Assembly (NCBI RefSeq): GCF_001189245.1
Contig: NZ_LFIQ01000119.1
Location: 380,606 to 444,605 of the forward strand
Reading direction: 5' to 3'
Length of the DNA: 64,000 nt
From: Bradyrhizobium pachyrhizi
GTDB lineage: Bacteria; Pseudomonadota; Alphaproteobacteria; Rhizobiales; Xanthobacteraceae
The translations under genes and the position numbers were made by a program. Of this stretch, positions 35,654-45,610 are shown one piece after another; position 1 is the stretch's first letter; each line of letters opens with the position of its first letter. Below the pieces are notes generated by a model. It saw only the letters and a list, made by a program, of their open reading frames with translations, did no database searches and was not told where the DNA came from.

Positions 35654-36439
35654 CCCGGTCTCCTATTTCAACTTACAAGCCACTCGACGGCTGCTGCGTT
35701 CAAGTGCTTGATACCTTATTGTAGAGATTGACCGACGCATAAACCCATTGCGCTTTTTCAACCTCGCTTCGTGGAACTGCGCTGCGCCCCGATGTGCACG
35801 CGCGTGTAACGCGGCCTCTTTTTCGAAACCATCGCTGGTTGGGGCGGCTTGATGTGCGGTCAGGATGATGCCGAACACGCCGGTCGCTCCGGCAGAGAAA
35901 GAAATCAATTCTAATGCTGCACGAATGAAAGCGTGCGGGCAGCCGGCCTCGATAGTCGACAATGCTGGTCAGGCACGGACGCGACAGTTGGGATATCACG
36001 CTCGCGTTGCGTGACCGGTGGCGCCAGTCGCCGCGCCGGAGAACATCTCGCAGAAGCATGGAATGCACTCGCACCAGCACAGTTGCCGACAACAGGTTGA
36101 GACCGCGCCAATAGGAAGGCCGCTCAGATGGGAATGATTGGCCCGCGTAGTTGGCCGATGGATCGAACTCGGCCTACGGATAAGGCGCGCTGGAGCAGTT
36201 CCTCGGCAACGGCAACTCACGCACGTGGTTTGGGGGCCATGTTAGAAAATGCGCCAAGTCGCCACGCCGAGGATGAACCAAGCTTGAAGCTGATTTGGTG
36301 GAACAGCAACTCGCGCATGCGCACAGGGCTATTGACGGTTTGCATCGCTCGCGAGGCCGATGTTCGGAACTTTGTCGGTTCCGCTCCAACGATGAGAGCC
36401 TGACAGCACTGAACGGACCGGGCTCCTCGCAGGGTATCG
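35654..36439. other. Gene-poor stretch containing a decayed repeat
   Basis: About 790 bases without a convincing gene. It holds the degraded repeat copy at 35791-36100. Short frames exist on both strands but show no family motif, and those overlapping the repeat are broken relative to the copy at 30.9 kb. Confidence 0.4.
35791..36100. pseudogene. Decayed copy of the 30833-31146 unit
   Basis: It aligns with the unit at 30.8-31.1 kb over its whole length. In the part matching the 78-residue ORF, one base is added before the shared ATTCTAATGCTGC block (ATCAATTCTAATG against TTGATTCTAATG), which shifts the frame, and later blocks contain further changes. I therefore call it a pseudogene copy. 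Confidence 0.5.
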
Positions 36440-37651
36440 TCAGCGAGATTGAGCGTTTCCAAGCGTCTCGAACACTGTCTGCTGCCACCAATCACCTTCG
36501 ATTTGATCGAGTACGGCGAGATCGAGCATCGGCCGCAAGGCGCTGTCTTTGGGCAGTACGATCGCATAGCTCTCGCTGCTGAAGCTGGTATCGACGACGC
36601 GAGCCGAGGCCGAGAAGTCGCTGCGAACCATCCAGGTCAGCAACGGCTTGTCATGAACAAAGGCATCGATTGTCCCGCGCCCCAGCGCGGAGAGGCCGCC
36701 TTGGATGTCCGGAAACGTTCGAAACGAAAGCCGCTGACGAGCGAGGTAGTCGGCAGTCGCGGAGTTCGCGACCGCGCCGACGCGCACGGAACGCAGGTCG
36801 TTGAAGCCGTGAACGGCGCCCTCGAGCCCTCTGCGCGTCAGGGTGGAGGTGATACCGGCGGTGAACACCGCAATCGCGATCACGGAAGCGATCATCCATC
36901 CCATTGCGACGATCCTGCCGGGGAGGGTTGTCGGAGCATTCTGAGCGGCCCCCGCTTGCGTCATGGCGATGGTCGACCACCAGAAGCTGGAGCCGAGTCC
37001 CTTGGCGCCGCCACCGAAGTGCTCGGTTTTGCGCCGTTCCAGCATCCAGATCAGGAATCCGACCGCCATTGCGAAACCAAGCAGCACCGCGACGGCCTGG
37101 AAGAATCCGAAAGAGAGAAGCGCCCGTCCGATCGCGACCCAGGGGTTTTCGTTGACCGGCACCGCAACGCCGAGCCCGGTGTTGTAAAACGGCTGTGTAA
37201 AATCGACCTTGCGCGCACGCTCGGCGGTCACAGTGACTGCCGCGACGCCAACGTCGAATCTGCCGTTTGCGACGCCGTCCAGCAAATCCGGCACGCCCTG
37301 GGTTTCGACCAGGCGAAAACGTAGGTGTGCCTGATCGGCGATCCTTTTCCAGAGCGCGATGCTCATACCGCTCCAGCTCCCATCCGGCTGCTTGATGGCA
37401 AATGGAGGGGCCTGCTTGGTCGCCACGACTAGTTCCCTGTCAGGGGCCGTGGCAGCTTGTGCGTGAAGGGCGCCGGAGCCGAACGCGGCCACCGCCAGCG
37501 TCAAGATGCATAACCAGACCGGTCGAATCGACGTCCGCTTGCGTTGCGAGATTGGATCTCCCCGCCTGGCGCTGTGGGCAGCCATCTCACGCGAGACCCC
37601 TCCCAAGTCGCGGTCGTGCAGAGCTAACGGGAAAGCCTCGAATGAACTCAT
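36440..37651 (-). CDS. Ionotropic-glutamate-receptor-like channel (GluR0-type architecture)
   Basis: 403 residues in the order signal sequence, binding lobe S1, helix, pore, helix, lobe S2. The S1 part starts LVVATKQAPPFAIKQPDG (about 75-92) as in amino-acid binding proteins. The insertion has one helix at about 183-204, a re-entrant pore (SSFWWSTIAMTQAGAAQNAP, 221-240) and a second helix at 246-268 ending FTAGITSTLT. S2 follows from about 284. The pore has no GYG, so it is not a GluR0-type potassium filter. A GAGGTG ribosome site supports the ATG at 37651; an ATG at 37585 would give a more usual signal peptide. It stands alone. Confidence 0.85.
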   Translation of the reverse strand: MSSFEAFPLALHDRDLGGVSREMAAHSARRGDPISQRKRTSIRPVWLCILTLAVAAFGSGALHAQAATAPDRELVVATKQAPPFAIKQPDGSWSGMSIALWKRIADQAHLRFRLVETQGVPDLLDGVANGRFDVGVAAVTVTAERARKVDFTQPFYNTGLGVAVPVNENPWVAIGRALLSFGFFQAVAVLLGFAMAVGFLIWMLERRKTEHFGGGAKGLGSSFWWSTIAMTQAGAAQNAPTTLPGRIVAMGWMIASVIAIAVFTAGITSTLTRRGLEGAVHGFNDLRSVRVGAVANSATADYLARQRLSFRTFPDIQGGLSALGRGTIDAFVHDKPLLTWMVRSDFSASARVVDTSFSSESYAIVLPKDSALRPMLDLAVLDQIEGDWWQQTVFETLGNAQSR

Positions 37652-37821
37652 TGCTCACCTCGATGCATACCGGGATTGCCGACCAGAGCACCGCTACTCT
37701 CTTGGCAGCACTTCGTCACACACCTGTCCGTCAAAACAATGGCGAAGGAGTCTTCGGCCATGTCCGGAGGGCCAACTGACCTCAGGTTGGATTCCACAAC
37801 GCAGACGCTCGATCGTCGACG

Positions 37822-38469
37822 TTGCGGGTGACGGCCGAAGCTGCGTTCTCAGCATGGTCGGTTGACCGGTTGGTCCGTCAGCTCGCGGCGCTATCCTTCA
37901 ACTGCAACTGCACGGCAAGATGCTCTGTCCACCAGAATGCAGGTGCAGCTCGCTTCATCGACAAGAACACGATCGAGACGAGCGCCGGACTGCGGATCTC
38001 CGCCGACAAGATCATCATTTGCACCGGCGGAGAGAGCCGGCTACTGCTTATCCCCCGGCTTCGAGCTGACAGGCACCCACGGCGATGCATGGGCCCTGAC
38101 TTCGGTCTCGCCATCCATGATCGTCGTCGGGCAGGTGCGACGGGTGTTCAGGTTGCCTCGATCTTCAATGCATTCGGCTCACGCGTTCAGCTGTTCGAAG
38201 CCGGTCCGCGCATTCTGGCCACGGAAGACGCTGACATTTCAGCTGCGGCCGCGATCGCCCTGCGGCAATCGGGAATAGCGGTGCACGAGAGTTTCGGCAC
38301 CATCGAGGCGTTCGCGAAGACACCCGCTGGCGTGCGCATGGTCTTTACGAAGAATGGAGCCCGGTTGGATGCTGAAGCCTCGCTTGCGGTTGTGGCGGTG
38401 GGTTGGGTCGCAGATACGAAGCGGCTGAACGTCGCGGCTGAGCCTACCCCACCTACGGAGGGATCTTGA
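37822..38469 (+). pseudogene. Frameshifted remnant of a pyridine nucleotide-disulfide oxidoreductase
   Basis: Pieces of a mercuric-reductase/dihydrolipoamide-dehydrogenase-like flavoprotein can be read. One frame has GLRISADKIIICTGGESR. A neighbouring frame continues PGFELTGTHGDAWALTSVSP. The first frame resumes with GVQVASIFNAFGSRVQLFEA (the NADH-binding region) and LAVVAVGWVADTKRLNVAA. At least two frame changes lie between 38045 and 38150. The FAD-binding N-terminus and the dimerisation C-terminus are missing, so this is a dead gene fragment. Confidence 0.75.
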
Positions 38470-39392
38470 CCCGGGCTGCGGTGATGGCGGCAGGACAGAT
38501 CGGCTTGAGCATAGGCTCGCAAGCGCACCGGTTCGAGAATGTATCGCCTGCGACCCAGTCGGGAGAGGTTGGGGACCTTCCCGGTCGCCCGTCGCAAGGG
38601 AGATTTCCGCAAATTTCGGCAAGTATCGCGACGTTCGAACGGCCCACGGAGACGGGCTAGCAGTCCCGACCAGTAAGCCGATCCTGGTCAACCCACAGCA
38701 CTGAAAACCATCCAATCCCTGCAGTCGGGCAGCCCCCGCGACAGGCAGAATGGCTAGTCCGTTTTGTTCAATATCCCTTTCAGCGACGAACACGGCAGCC
38801 ACCACAACGAAAACGCTGGGCAATGGCGGCATTATTCGCGGGGTTATCCAGTCCATGCCATTGAATTTGCTTGAGATATCCCTCCTGCCGGGATCGCCAC
38901 GTCATTTTCCGCTCCAGTGTTTTCAATACGTTGAGCCTCAATTTGGAAGTTGAGCTTGTTCAGAAGGCGCAGCCTCATGAAGACTGGAACGAAAGCAAAG
39001 CGTCGAAAGCTAAGAGAGCCAGTGACCGTCCTTTGGCGCGCGTTCGCGCCGCGTCATGCACACGGCTCGGCCAGCCCTTCATGTGCACGTCGACATGAAA
39101 ACACCGAGCCTCGCTCAAGCCCACATCTGCTCGGCGTGTGAGTGACAAGTCATCGCCTGTGGTCGCGTTCTTTCCGGATCACGAACGGACCCGAAGTTTG
39201 ACGATCATTGTGAGCCACCCCACAGCCCGCATGCCACCGAAGTGATAAAAGGCATTTTTAGACATAAAGGCATAGTGTCAAAGCAATTGGACAAGACCGC
39301 TGACGGTCTCCGGCGGTCCGAGAACCGCAGGTTTGTTGATTTTCTCTCCAAGACAGGGTTCCATTCCGGCTCCATTGAGCCGAGGTCGTGCA
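38470..39392. other. Long gene-free stretch upstream of the cyclase operon
   Basis: More than 900 bases with only short frames of no recognisable content; part is probably debris downstream of the oxidoreductase remnant. The promoter of the cyclase-oxidoreductase operon should be in its last 200 bases, which include an A+T-rich patch at 39238-39290. GAGGTCG at 39383-39389 serves as ribosome site. Confidence 0.35.
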
Positions 39393-42300
39393 ATGCCTGC
39401 CGGAGCTGTCGCGAGGGAGCAAGCCGCCCACACGCCAAAATGGGTGAATGCACGCCTCCGGTCTCAGGAGTGGACCAACAACCCTCGCGCGGACGCCCGG
39501 ACCGCGGCGGTGCTACTTATCGACATTGCCGGCTTCACAGCGAAGACCGACCGAGCTGTCGGCGACGGCGCTGAAAGCCTTACCTACTTCATCAACGATT
39601 GCTTTGCCATACTGGCCGACGTGATTGATTCAGAGGGAGGCGACATCGTCGCTTTCGCCGGCGACGCCATTCTCGCGATTTGGGTCGATCCGGACGCTGC
39701 CGTCGCGACCGCGCAGGCCGTGCGCTGCGGCCTTGCGCTGCGACAGGCCATGACCGCCGGGCCGGGCCGAGAAGCGATCAGTGCGCGTACGGCGGTGGAA
39801 ACCGGCGAAGTGTTCTTCTGCAGGCTCGGCGGCTGGCAGGACAAATGGCACTATGTTGCGGCCGGAGAACCCTTTTACAGCATCGGCCTCGCCTATCAGA
39901 AAGCCGCGATCGGCGACATCGCGTTGTGTGCAAACGCCGCGCGGCTGTTGACGGGCTCGTGCGAACTCGAGCCCATGCCCTATGGGGCACGGCTCCTTGG
40001 AATGAACTCGCCCGATGCCGTCGCACCGATAGACGGCACTATCTTCGGAAGCCACACGGGCAAAGCCGATGCCAGCGACTGGGTCGGCGAGTTTCGCACG
40101 CTCACAGTGGCGCGGGTCGGCCTCCCCGATTTCAATTTCGATGATGATTTCTTGACGAGACTGCAGGCCTTCGTCGTTGACGTCCAGCAAATCGCCGAAC
40201 GGCTCGAGGGAACCGTTCATCAGGTCCTGATGGACGACAAGGGCCTGACTCTTACGCTCGTCTTCGGATTGGCTCCGCTTGCCCACGAAGACGATCCCTT
40301 CAGGGCAGTCGAGGCGTGTCTGCGCCTCCGTCGCCAGCTGGAGGCGAAGGCCATTCCGATTTCTGTCGGCCTGGCGACCGGCCGCCTGTTCTGCAGCAAT
40401 TATGGCGGCCTCGATCAAAGGACATTCGGGATTTTTGGGCAGGCGATCAATGTGGCCGCGCATTTCGCCGAGGCCGCACAAGGCGACATCGTCTGCGACG
40501 CCACGACGGCCCAGGCCGTCGGGCGCAGGATCGTGTTCAATCTGCTGCCACATCTCCAGGTTAAGGGGACGGGCGCATCGATGTTGGCGTTCAGTCCGGC
40601 GGCAGTAACCGACGATTTCCATGCTCCACCCCGGCGCACCATCATCGACCGCGTCAGCGAAACCGCGATGCTCAGGAGCTGTCTCGACGGTCTGAAGACA
40701 GGAACCGGTAAGCTCGTCCTCATTGCAGGCGAAGCCGGCATCGGAAAATCGCGCCTGCTCGAAGACTTCATCGGATCGGCGCAGGCCGACAATCACGCCG
40801 TCCTGGTTGCAAATGCCACGGCGATCGAAAGATCGACGCCCTATTTCGTGTGGCGCGCCGTATTGCGGCAGATCTTGCAGTTTGAAGGACCGGGCGACGG
40901 ACCGCGGGTTCGACGCGAATTGTCGGAAGCGCTGCTCGAAAACGAGTCGCTGCTGAATTGGCTTCCGCTGCTCGAAGAAGTCATTCCACTGGGATTTTCC
41001 GAATTCGCCTTCACCGAACAGATCGTCGGCTCGGCTCGCGCGAGCGCGATCGAAGAACTCGTGATCTTCATCCTACGCCGATCGAGCGTTCGCATCCTCC
41101 TGATGGAGGACGTCCACTGGTTCGACGGCCCCTCGATCGAACTGCTTGGCGCCGTCGCGCGCCGGCTTTCGGACTTCCTGATCGTGGTTACTCAGCGGAC
41201 CCAGACGACAGCGATCGCAGAGCAGCGTCTTGCCGTCGAACTCGCCTCATCGCTGCAGCTGCGGCTCGACCGGCTGTCGCGCGACGACGTGCGGCTGCTG
41301 GTGAAACGGCGCCTGAGATCGTCCGAGGTTCCGCCGGAACTGGTGCGATATGTCTACGGTCATGCCAGTGGAAATCCGTTCTTCAGCGAGGAGCTCGCGC
41401 TCGCGCTCAGGGACACTGGAAAGATTCAGGTTACGCGGGGGATATGTTCGTTCGATGAACAGAGCCTCGCCGATTCCAGTATCTCGCTCTCGACCAGCGT
41501 TGAACGCGCAATCGTCAGCCGGATCGACCTGCTATCGCTCGACGACCAGCTGGTGCTCAAGGCCGCCAGCGCAGTCGGCGACGCCTTCTCCTCCGAGTTG
41601 CTGGATCAAATCGTCCCGGAGTTGTCCGCTGCCACCAAGGCGGAATGCATCCGCCGATTGATCGACTTCGACTTCCTGCAACTCGATCGCGAGACGCGGC
41701 CACTTTCCTTTGTGTTTAGGCACTCCATAACGATGGAGGTTGCCTATCATGTCTTGTCTTTTGCGCAGCGAAAAACCCTCCATCGGCGGATTGCCGGCTT
41801 TATCGAGCAGCATCACGCCGAGGAGCTGCAACCGAATTATGCGCGCCTGGCAAGGCATCTCGAACTTGGCGGCGAGCCGTTGCGGGCGATCACTTACCTC
41901 GAGCTTGCGGCGCAACAGTCGCGCAACAACTCGGCAAACCGCGAAGCGATCCGTTACGTGGAGAAGCTATTCGATCTCACGCAGCGCGAAGCAATCCAGA
42001 TCGGACGCAGCCGCAAGGCGGCTTGGGAGGTCATCCTCGGTGACGCTTGTCACGAATTGTCGGACTACGAGAGCTCCGCCAACCACTACCACCGCGCGAT
42101 GGAGTTGCTTGGTCATCGTCTCCCGGCGAGCAAGACCGAACGAATCGGCGCGCTTATTCGCAACGCCGCAACCCAGTTGAGGTTACGGTTTACTTCGTCG
42201 AAACAAGTGGTCCTGGCTGAGCAGGACAGGTCCGACATGCAGCGCGTCGCTCATATGCACGAATTTCTGTCGGAGCAGTATTTCTACCAGAATGACTCGC

Positions 42301-43397
42301 TGGCCGTGCTCAACGGAACCCTGGCCTCGTTGAACCTGGCCGAAAAATGCGGCGCGACCCCGGAGACGATTCGAGGATACAGCGCGCTAGCGCTCGGAAT
42401 GGGGATGTCCGGCATGGTGGGGATCGGCCGCAGTTACGCAGCGCGCGCGATCCAACTGGCGGAAGATTACGGCTCGCTGCCCGAGATCGCGCGGGTCCGA
42501 CTCGTGCTCGGCGTTCTCTCTTACGGCCTCGCCGAATGGGACAATGCCGAGGCGCATGGCGAGCATGCAAGACGTTGTTACGAGCGCCTAGGAGACCGAA
42601 AACGTGCGCAGAACAGCGAGACGATGTTGATCTTCATAGCGCTGTTGCGGGGGTATATTTCGCTCGCCGACGAGCGGCTTGCCAGGCTGTTCGCGGAACT
42701 CTCCGACGATTCCCCGCCGCAGATTCGCGCTTGGAGTCTTTCCTTACGGGCATTGATCGACATCACCCGGGGCGGGGCCGATAACGGATGCCTCGACAAA
42801 CTGAAGGCGCTGGCGGGCCAGCGGTTGATCCGCACCGAACAATTGCTTTGCACGGGCGTGGCCGCGGCCGGCTATCTCGAGCGTGGCGAGGCCGCGGTCG
42901 CCCTTGAGCTTGCGGAACGGGGACTTCCAATCTTGCGCGAATGCGGCGTTGTGTGGGGCGGATATGCCTTCGGACCGGCAGGAATCGCCGATGTCTTACT
43001 GAGCCATTGGGAGCAAGCTTCCGGCGCGGTCTCTTCGAACATTCAAAGCCAGGCGAAGCTGGCGTGCCGGGAGCTTTCCCGGCTCGCTCGAACATCGCCG
43101 ATCTGCCGTCTCTACAGCTTGTTAATGAACGGCCGATTGTGCTTCCTGACCGGTCAACCGGCGCGCGCGCTCGAGAATTGGAAGCGCGCCGGCGAAGTGG
43201 CCGAGCTGCTGCAAACCCCCCGCGAGCAGGCGCAGGCGATCTATCGAACCGGCCTTGCGACCAGCGCGAGCGATCCTGAGCGTGAGTCTCGCCTGCGGCA
43301 GGCGGCCGACATCTTTGAACGCCTCGGCGCCGCCAAGGAGCTCGCCGAACTGAAACGTGTCCATCCATCGCCGTCGTCGCAATGGAGACAGGCTTGA
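39393..43397 (+). CDS. Soluble-adenylyl-cyclase-like protein: two cyclase domains, P-loop NTPase, helical repeat C-terminus
   Basis: 1334 residues, no signal peptide or membrane helix. The first class III cyclase domain (about 36-200) has metal-site Asp44 in LLIDIAGFT and Asp91 in FAGDAI. The second (about 235-410) contains GIFGQAINVAAHF with Asn353. A STAND/AAA-type NTPase follows with Walker A GEAGIGKS (446-453) and Walker B LLMEDVHWFD (near 570). The last 600 residues are helical, probably TPR-like. The order C1-C2-NTPase-repeats is that of mammalian soluble adenylyl cyclase. However, the base-binding Lys position in C1 holds Ala87 and the transition-state Arg position in C2 holds His357. 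The end overlaps the next gene by 16 bases. Confidence 0.88.
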   Translation: MPAGAVAREQAAHTPKWVNARLRSQEWTNNPRADARTAAVLLIDIAGFTAKTDRAVGDGAESLTYFINDCFAILADVIDSEGGDIVAFAGDAILAIWVDPDAAVATAQAVRCGLALRQAMTAGPGREAISARTAVETGEVFFCRLGGWQDKWHYVAAGEPFYSIGLAYQKAAIGDIALCANAARLLTGSCELEPMPYGARLLGMNSPDAVAPIDGTIFGSHTGKADASDWVGEFRTLTVARVGLPDFNFDDDFLTRLQAFVVDVQQIAERLEGTVHQVLMDDKGLTLTLVFGLAPLAHEDDPFRAVEACLRLRRQLEAKAIPISVGLATGRLFCSNYGGLDQRTFGIFGQAINVAAHFAEAAQGDIVCDATTAQAVGRRIVFNLLPHLQVKGTGASMLAFSPAAVTDDFHAPPRRTIIDRVSETAMLRSCLDGLKTGTGKLVLIAGEAGIGKSRLLEDFIGSAQADNHAVLVANATAIERSTPYFVWRAVLRQILQFEGPGDGPRVRRELSEALLENESLLNWLPLLEEVIPLGFSEFAFTEQIVGSARASAIEELVIFILRRSSVRILLMEDVHWFDGPSIELLGAVARRLSDFLIVVTQRTQTTAIAEQRLAVELASSLQLRLDRLSRDDVRLLVKRRLRSSEVPPELVRYVYGHASGNPFFSEELALALRDTGKIQVTRGICSFDEQSLADSSISLSTSVERAIVSRIDLLSLDDQLVLKAASAVGDAFSSELLDQIVPELSAATKAECIRRLIDFDFLQLDRETRPLSFVFRHSITMEVAYHVLSFAQRKTLHRRIAGFIEQHHAEELQPNYARLARHLELGGEPLRAITYLELAAQQSRNNSANREAIRYVEKLFDLTQREAIQIGRSRKAAWEVILGDACHELSDYESSANHYHRAMELLGHRLPASKTERIGALIRNAATQLRLRFTSSKQVVLAEQDRSDMQRVAHMHEFLSEQYFYQNDSLAVLNGTLASLNLAEKCGATPETIRGYSALALGMGMSGMVGIGRSYAARAIQLAEDYGSLPEIARVRLVLGVLSYGLAEWDNAEAHGEHARRCYERLGDRKRAQNSETMLIFIALLRGYISLADERLARLFAELSDDSPPQIRAWSLSLRALIDITRGGADNGCLDKLKALAGQRLIRTEQLLCTGVAAAGYLERGEAAVALELAERGLPILRECGVVWGGYAFGPAGIADVLLSHWEQASGAVSSNIQSQAKLACRELSRLARTSPICRLYSLLMNGRLCFLTGQPARALENWKRAGEVAELLQTPREQAQAIYRTGLATSASDPERESRLRQAADIFERLGAAKELAELKRVHPSPSSQWRQA

Positions 43398-45610
43398 GCC
43401 AACGCCGCATCATCATCGTGGGCGGCGGAATGGCGGGACTTTCCGCCGCCTATCAGCTCAGCCTTACACCGGAATTGCGCAAGCAATATCACGTCACGGT
43501 CTATCAGCTGGGATGGCGGCTCGGAGGCAAGTGCGCCAGCGGGCGCGATGCGCAGGGCCGCAACATCGAGCATGGCCTGCATATCTGGTTCGGCCACTAC
43601 CTGAACGCCTTCCAGATGTTGGCTGAGGTCTACCAGAACTTGCCGCGGGAAGGAGCGAAAGTCGAATTAAACACCTTGATTCTCCCACAGGGTTACACGC
43701 CGATCGGCGATCCCGATGGGGCCAAGCCGAGGGTGTATGACGTCAACTTTCCGACATCGAAGAAGATCGGTATACCCGGCAGAGAACCGGCTGACCTCAG
43801 CATCGCCAATTGTCTGTCGCACGCGATAGGACTGCTGATAGACTTCCACGACTATGCGCTCGGGTCAGACTCGCCGATCGTCAAGCTCGACGAAGTTTCG
43901 ATCGAAACGATCAAAATGCGCGACGATCCGCTGTTTCCACCCTCAAGACTACTCGGTGTGGTGACGGCAAGAACCTGTCTGGAGATTGCCTCGGCATGGC
44001 TGTCGCATCTCGACGAAGACATGATCTCGTTTGGCCGCGCGGACATGGAATTAGTCCGCCGGGTGCTTCAGGGCGCTGCTGGCGCTAGTTGTCATATGAC
44101 CTTTGCGAATACCGCAGCTGGTCACTTGTTCGACCAGGCCTTGCGACTAGCGTGGCCGCTGGTGGACGGCATTTTCGACGACATCGTGATTGAGCAACGA
44201 TCCATCCAGCAGATGGACGGCGAGGACTTTCGCCGCTGGTTGGTCCGTCATGGCGCCGAGCCCTCACTGGTCAGGCAGTCGCCAATGGTGAGAGCGCTCT
44301 ACGACACGATGTTTCAGTATCCGGACGGAGACATCGCCAACGCGAGCTACGGCGCAGGAACCGCGGTGCAGGTCCTGCTTCGAGCACTCGGAACCTATCA
44401 AGGAGCCGTGGCGTGGGAGCTGCAGGCCGGTGCAGGCGAAGTGATTGTCGCTCCCCTGTTCGAGATACTCAAGCAGCGAGACGTCGAGTTTCGGTTCTTT
44501 CACAAACTGACCGATATCAGGGTCTCGTCGGATGGGCGATCTGTCGATTCACTGCACTTTGACGTGCAGGCGATACCGAAGTGCGGCTATGAATGGACCG
44601 TGCCGATTGGCCATGGACTGTTCGGCTGGAGCAGCCAACCCGACTGGCTTCACCTCGACGCGCCCCCGAACGGCTGCGTTGATTTTGAATCGTTCTGGTG
44701 CAACGAGCGGGTCGACACCGACGTAAAGACACGACTCGACGATTTCGACGATGTCGTCCTGGCGATACCGCTCGGCGCTTTCAAGAAGTTCACGGGCAAC
44801 AAGAGTGTCGAGCGACCGCCCGGACCAGGACCAGGCCTATTTAGCATTGAAGAAAAGCACGAGCCGTTCGACGACCTTTACAACTACAGCACCGGCTTCT
44901 GGAATATGGCGGCAAAGCTTCGCCTGGTGCCCAGCATCGCAGTTCAGCTCTGGAGCACGCGCTCGCTTGCCGGCCTCGGCTGGTCTGGACAAAAGCCCGC
45001 GCTGGTGTCAGGCCCCAATCCTCTCGACATCTGGGCGGACATGTCCCAGCTCCTGCGATATGAGCGCCGCGACCCTCCCTATTCGCTTCACTACCTCTGT
45101 GACGTCTTCCCTTCGAAATTGTACGCAGCGCCGCGGACAAGCCGGCATGCCCAGGAGATGGCAAATCTGCTGGCCTATCTCAAGACGTTGGATTGGCTCG
45201 AGCACAAGGCCAAATTCATCTGGCCGAAGGTGATGACGAACGGTGCGTTTGACTGGACCGTGCTCTACGACGACCAGGATCGCGACGACTATCGCCGGAT
45301 CAGGGCGCAGCACGTCAAAGCCAATATCAGTCCCTGGGACTGCTGTGTCGCGACCGCGGCCGGCACCAGCGCCTGGCGCCTGAAGACCGACGAGTCCGGC
45401 TTCAAGCACCTGTACCTCGCCGGAACCTGGATCGACACCGGCTTCAACACCGAATGCGTTGAAACAGCCGTGATCTCGGGAATGCAGGCGGCGCGCGCGA
45501 TCATCGGCGCAGAGCTCGAAATTCCCGGCGAGCGTTTCCTCCACGCTACCCGACAATATGTGTCTCTCTGTGATTTTATGCGCAGCTGCGCGCCCGCTCC
45601 CGCTGAATGA
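43382..45610 (+). CDS. Large FAD-dependent oxidoreductase (amine oxidase/phytoene desaturase-like), first paralogue
   Basis: 742 residues with an N-terminal dinucleotide fold RRIIIVGGGMAGLSAAYQL (GGGMAG at 14-19), the second family block YQLGWRLGGKCASGRD and EHGLHIWFGHY, and the C-terminal FAD block LYLAGTWIDTGFNTECVETAV. This set is that of the amine-oxidase/carotenoid-desaturase superfamily, but the length is about 250 residues above the usual. It overlaps the cyclase gene by 16 bases and the next gene by four. The substrate is unknown; hydroxysqualene- or carotenoid-type desaturation is possible by superfamily only. Confidence 0.85.
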   Translation: METGLSQRRIIIVGGGMAGLSAAYQLSLTPELRKQYHVTVYQLGWRLGGKCASGRDAQGRNIEHGLHIWFGHYLNAFQMLAEVYQNLPREGAKVELNTLILPQGYTPIGDPDGAKPRVYDVNFPTSKKIGIPGREPADLSIANCLSHAIGLLIDFHDYALGSDSPIVKLDEVSIETIKMRDDPLFPPSRLLGVVTARTCLEIASAWLSHLDEDMISFGRADMELVRRVLQGAAGASCHMTFANTAAGHLFDQALRLAWPLVDGIFDDIVIEQRSIQQMDGEDFRRWLVRHGAEPSLVRQSPMVRALYDTMFQYPDGDIANASYGAGTAVQVLLRALGTYQGAVAWELQAGAGEVIVAPLFEILKQRDVEFRFFHKLTDIRVSSDGRSVDSLHFDVQAIPKCGYEWTVPIGHGLFGWSSQPDWLHLDAPPNGCVDFESFWCNERVDTDVKTRLDDFDDVVLAIPLGAFKKFTGNKSVERPPGPGPGLFSIEEKHEPFDDLYNYSTGFWNMAAKLRLVPSIAVQLWSTRSLAGLGWSGQKPALVSGPNPLDIWADMSQLLRYERRDPPYSLHYLCDVFPSKLYAAPRTSRHAQEMANLLAYLKTLDWLEHKAKFIWPKVMTNGAFDWTVLYDDQDRDDYRRIRAQHVKANISPWDCCVATAAGTSAWRLKTDESGFKHLYLAGTWIDTGFNTECVETAVISGMQAARAIIGAELEIPGERFLHATRQYVSLCDFMRSCAPAPAE

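Noticed and set aside
36128..36403. Plus-strand ORF of about 90 codons
   Set aside because: No motif and no ribosome site; lies in a decaying region and partly opposite the end of no known gene, so not reported as a gene.
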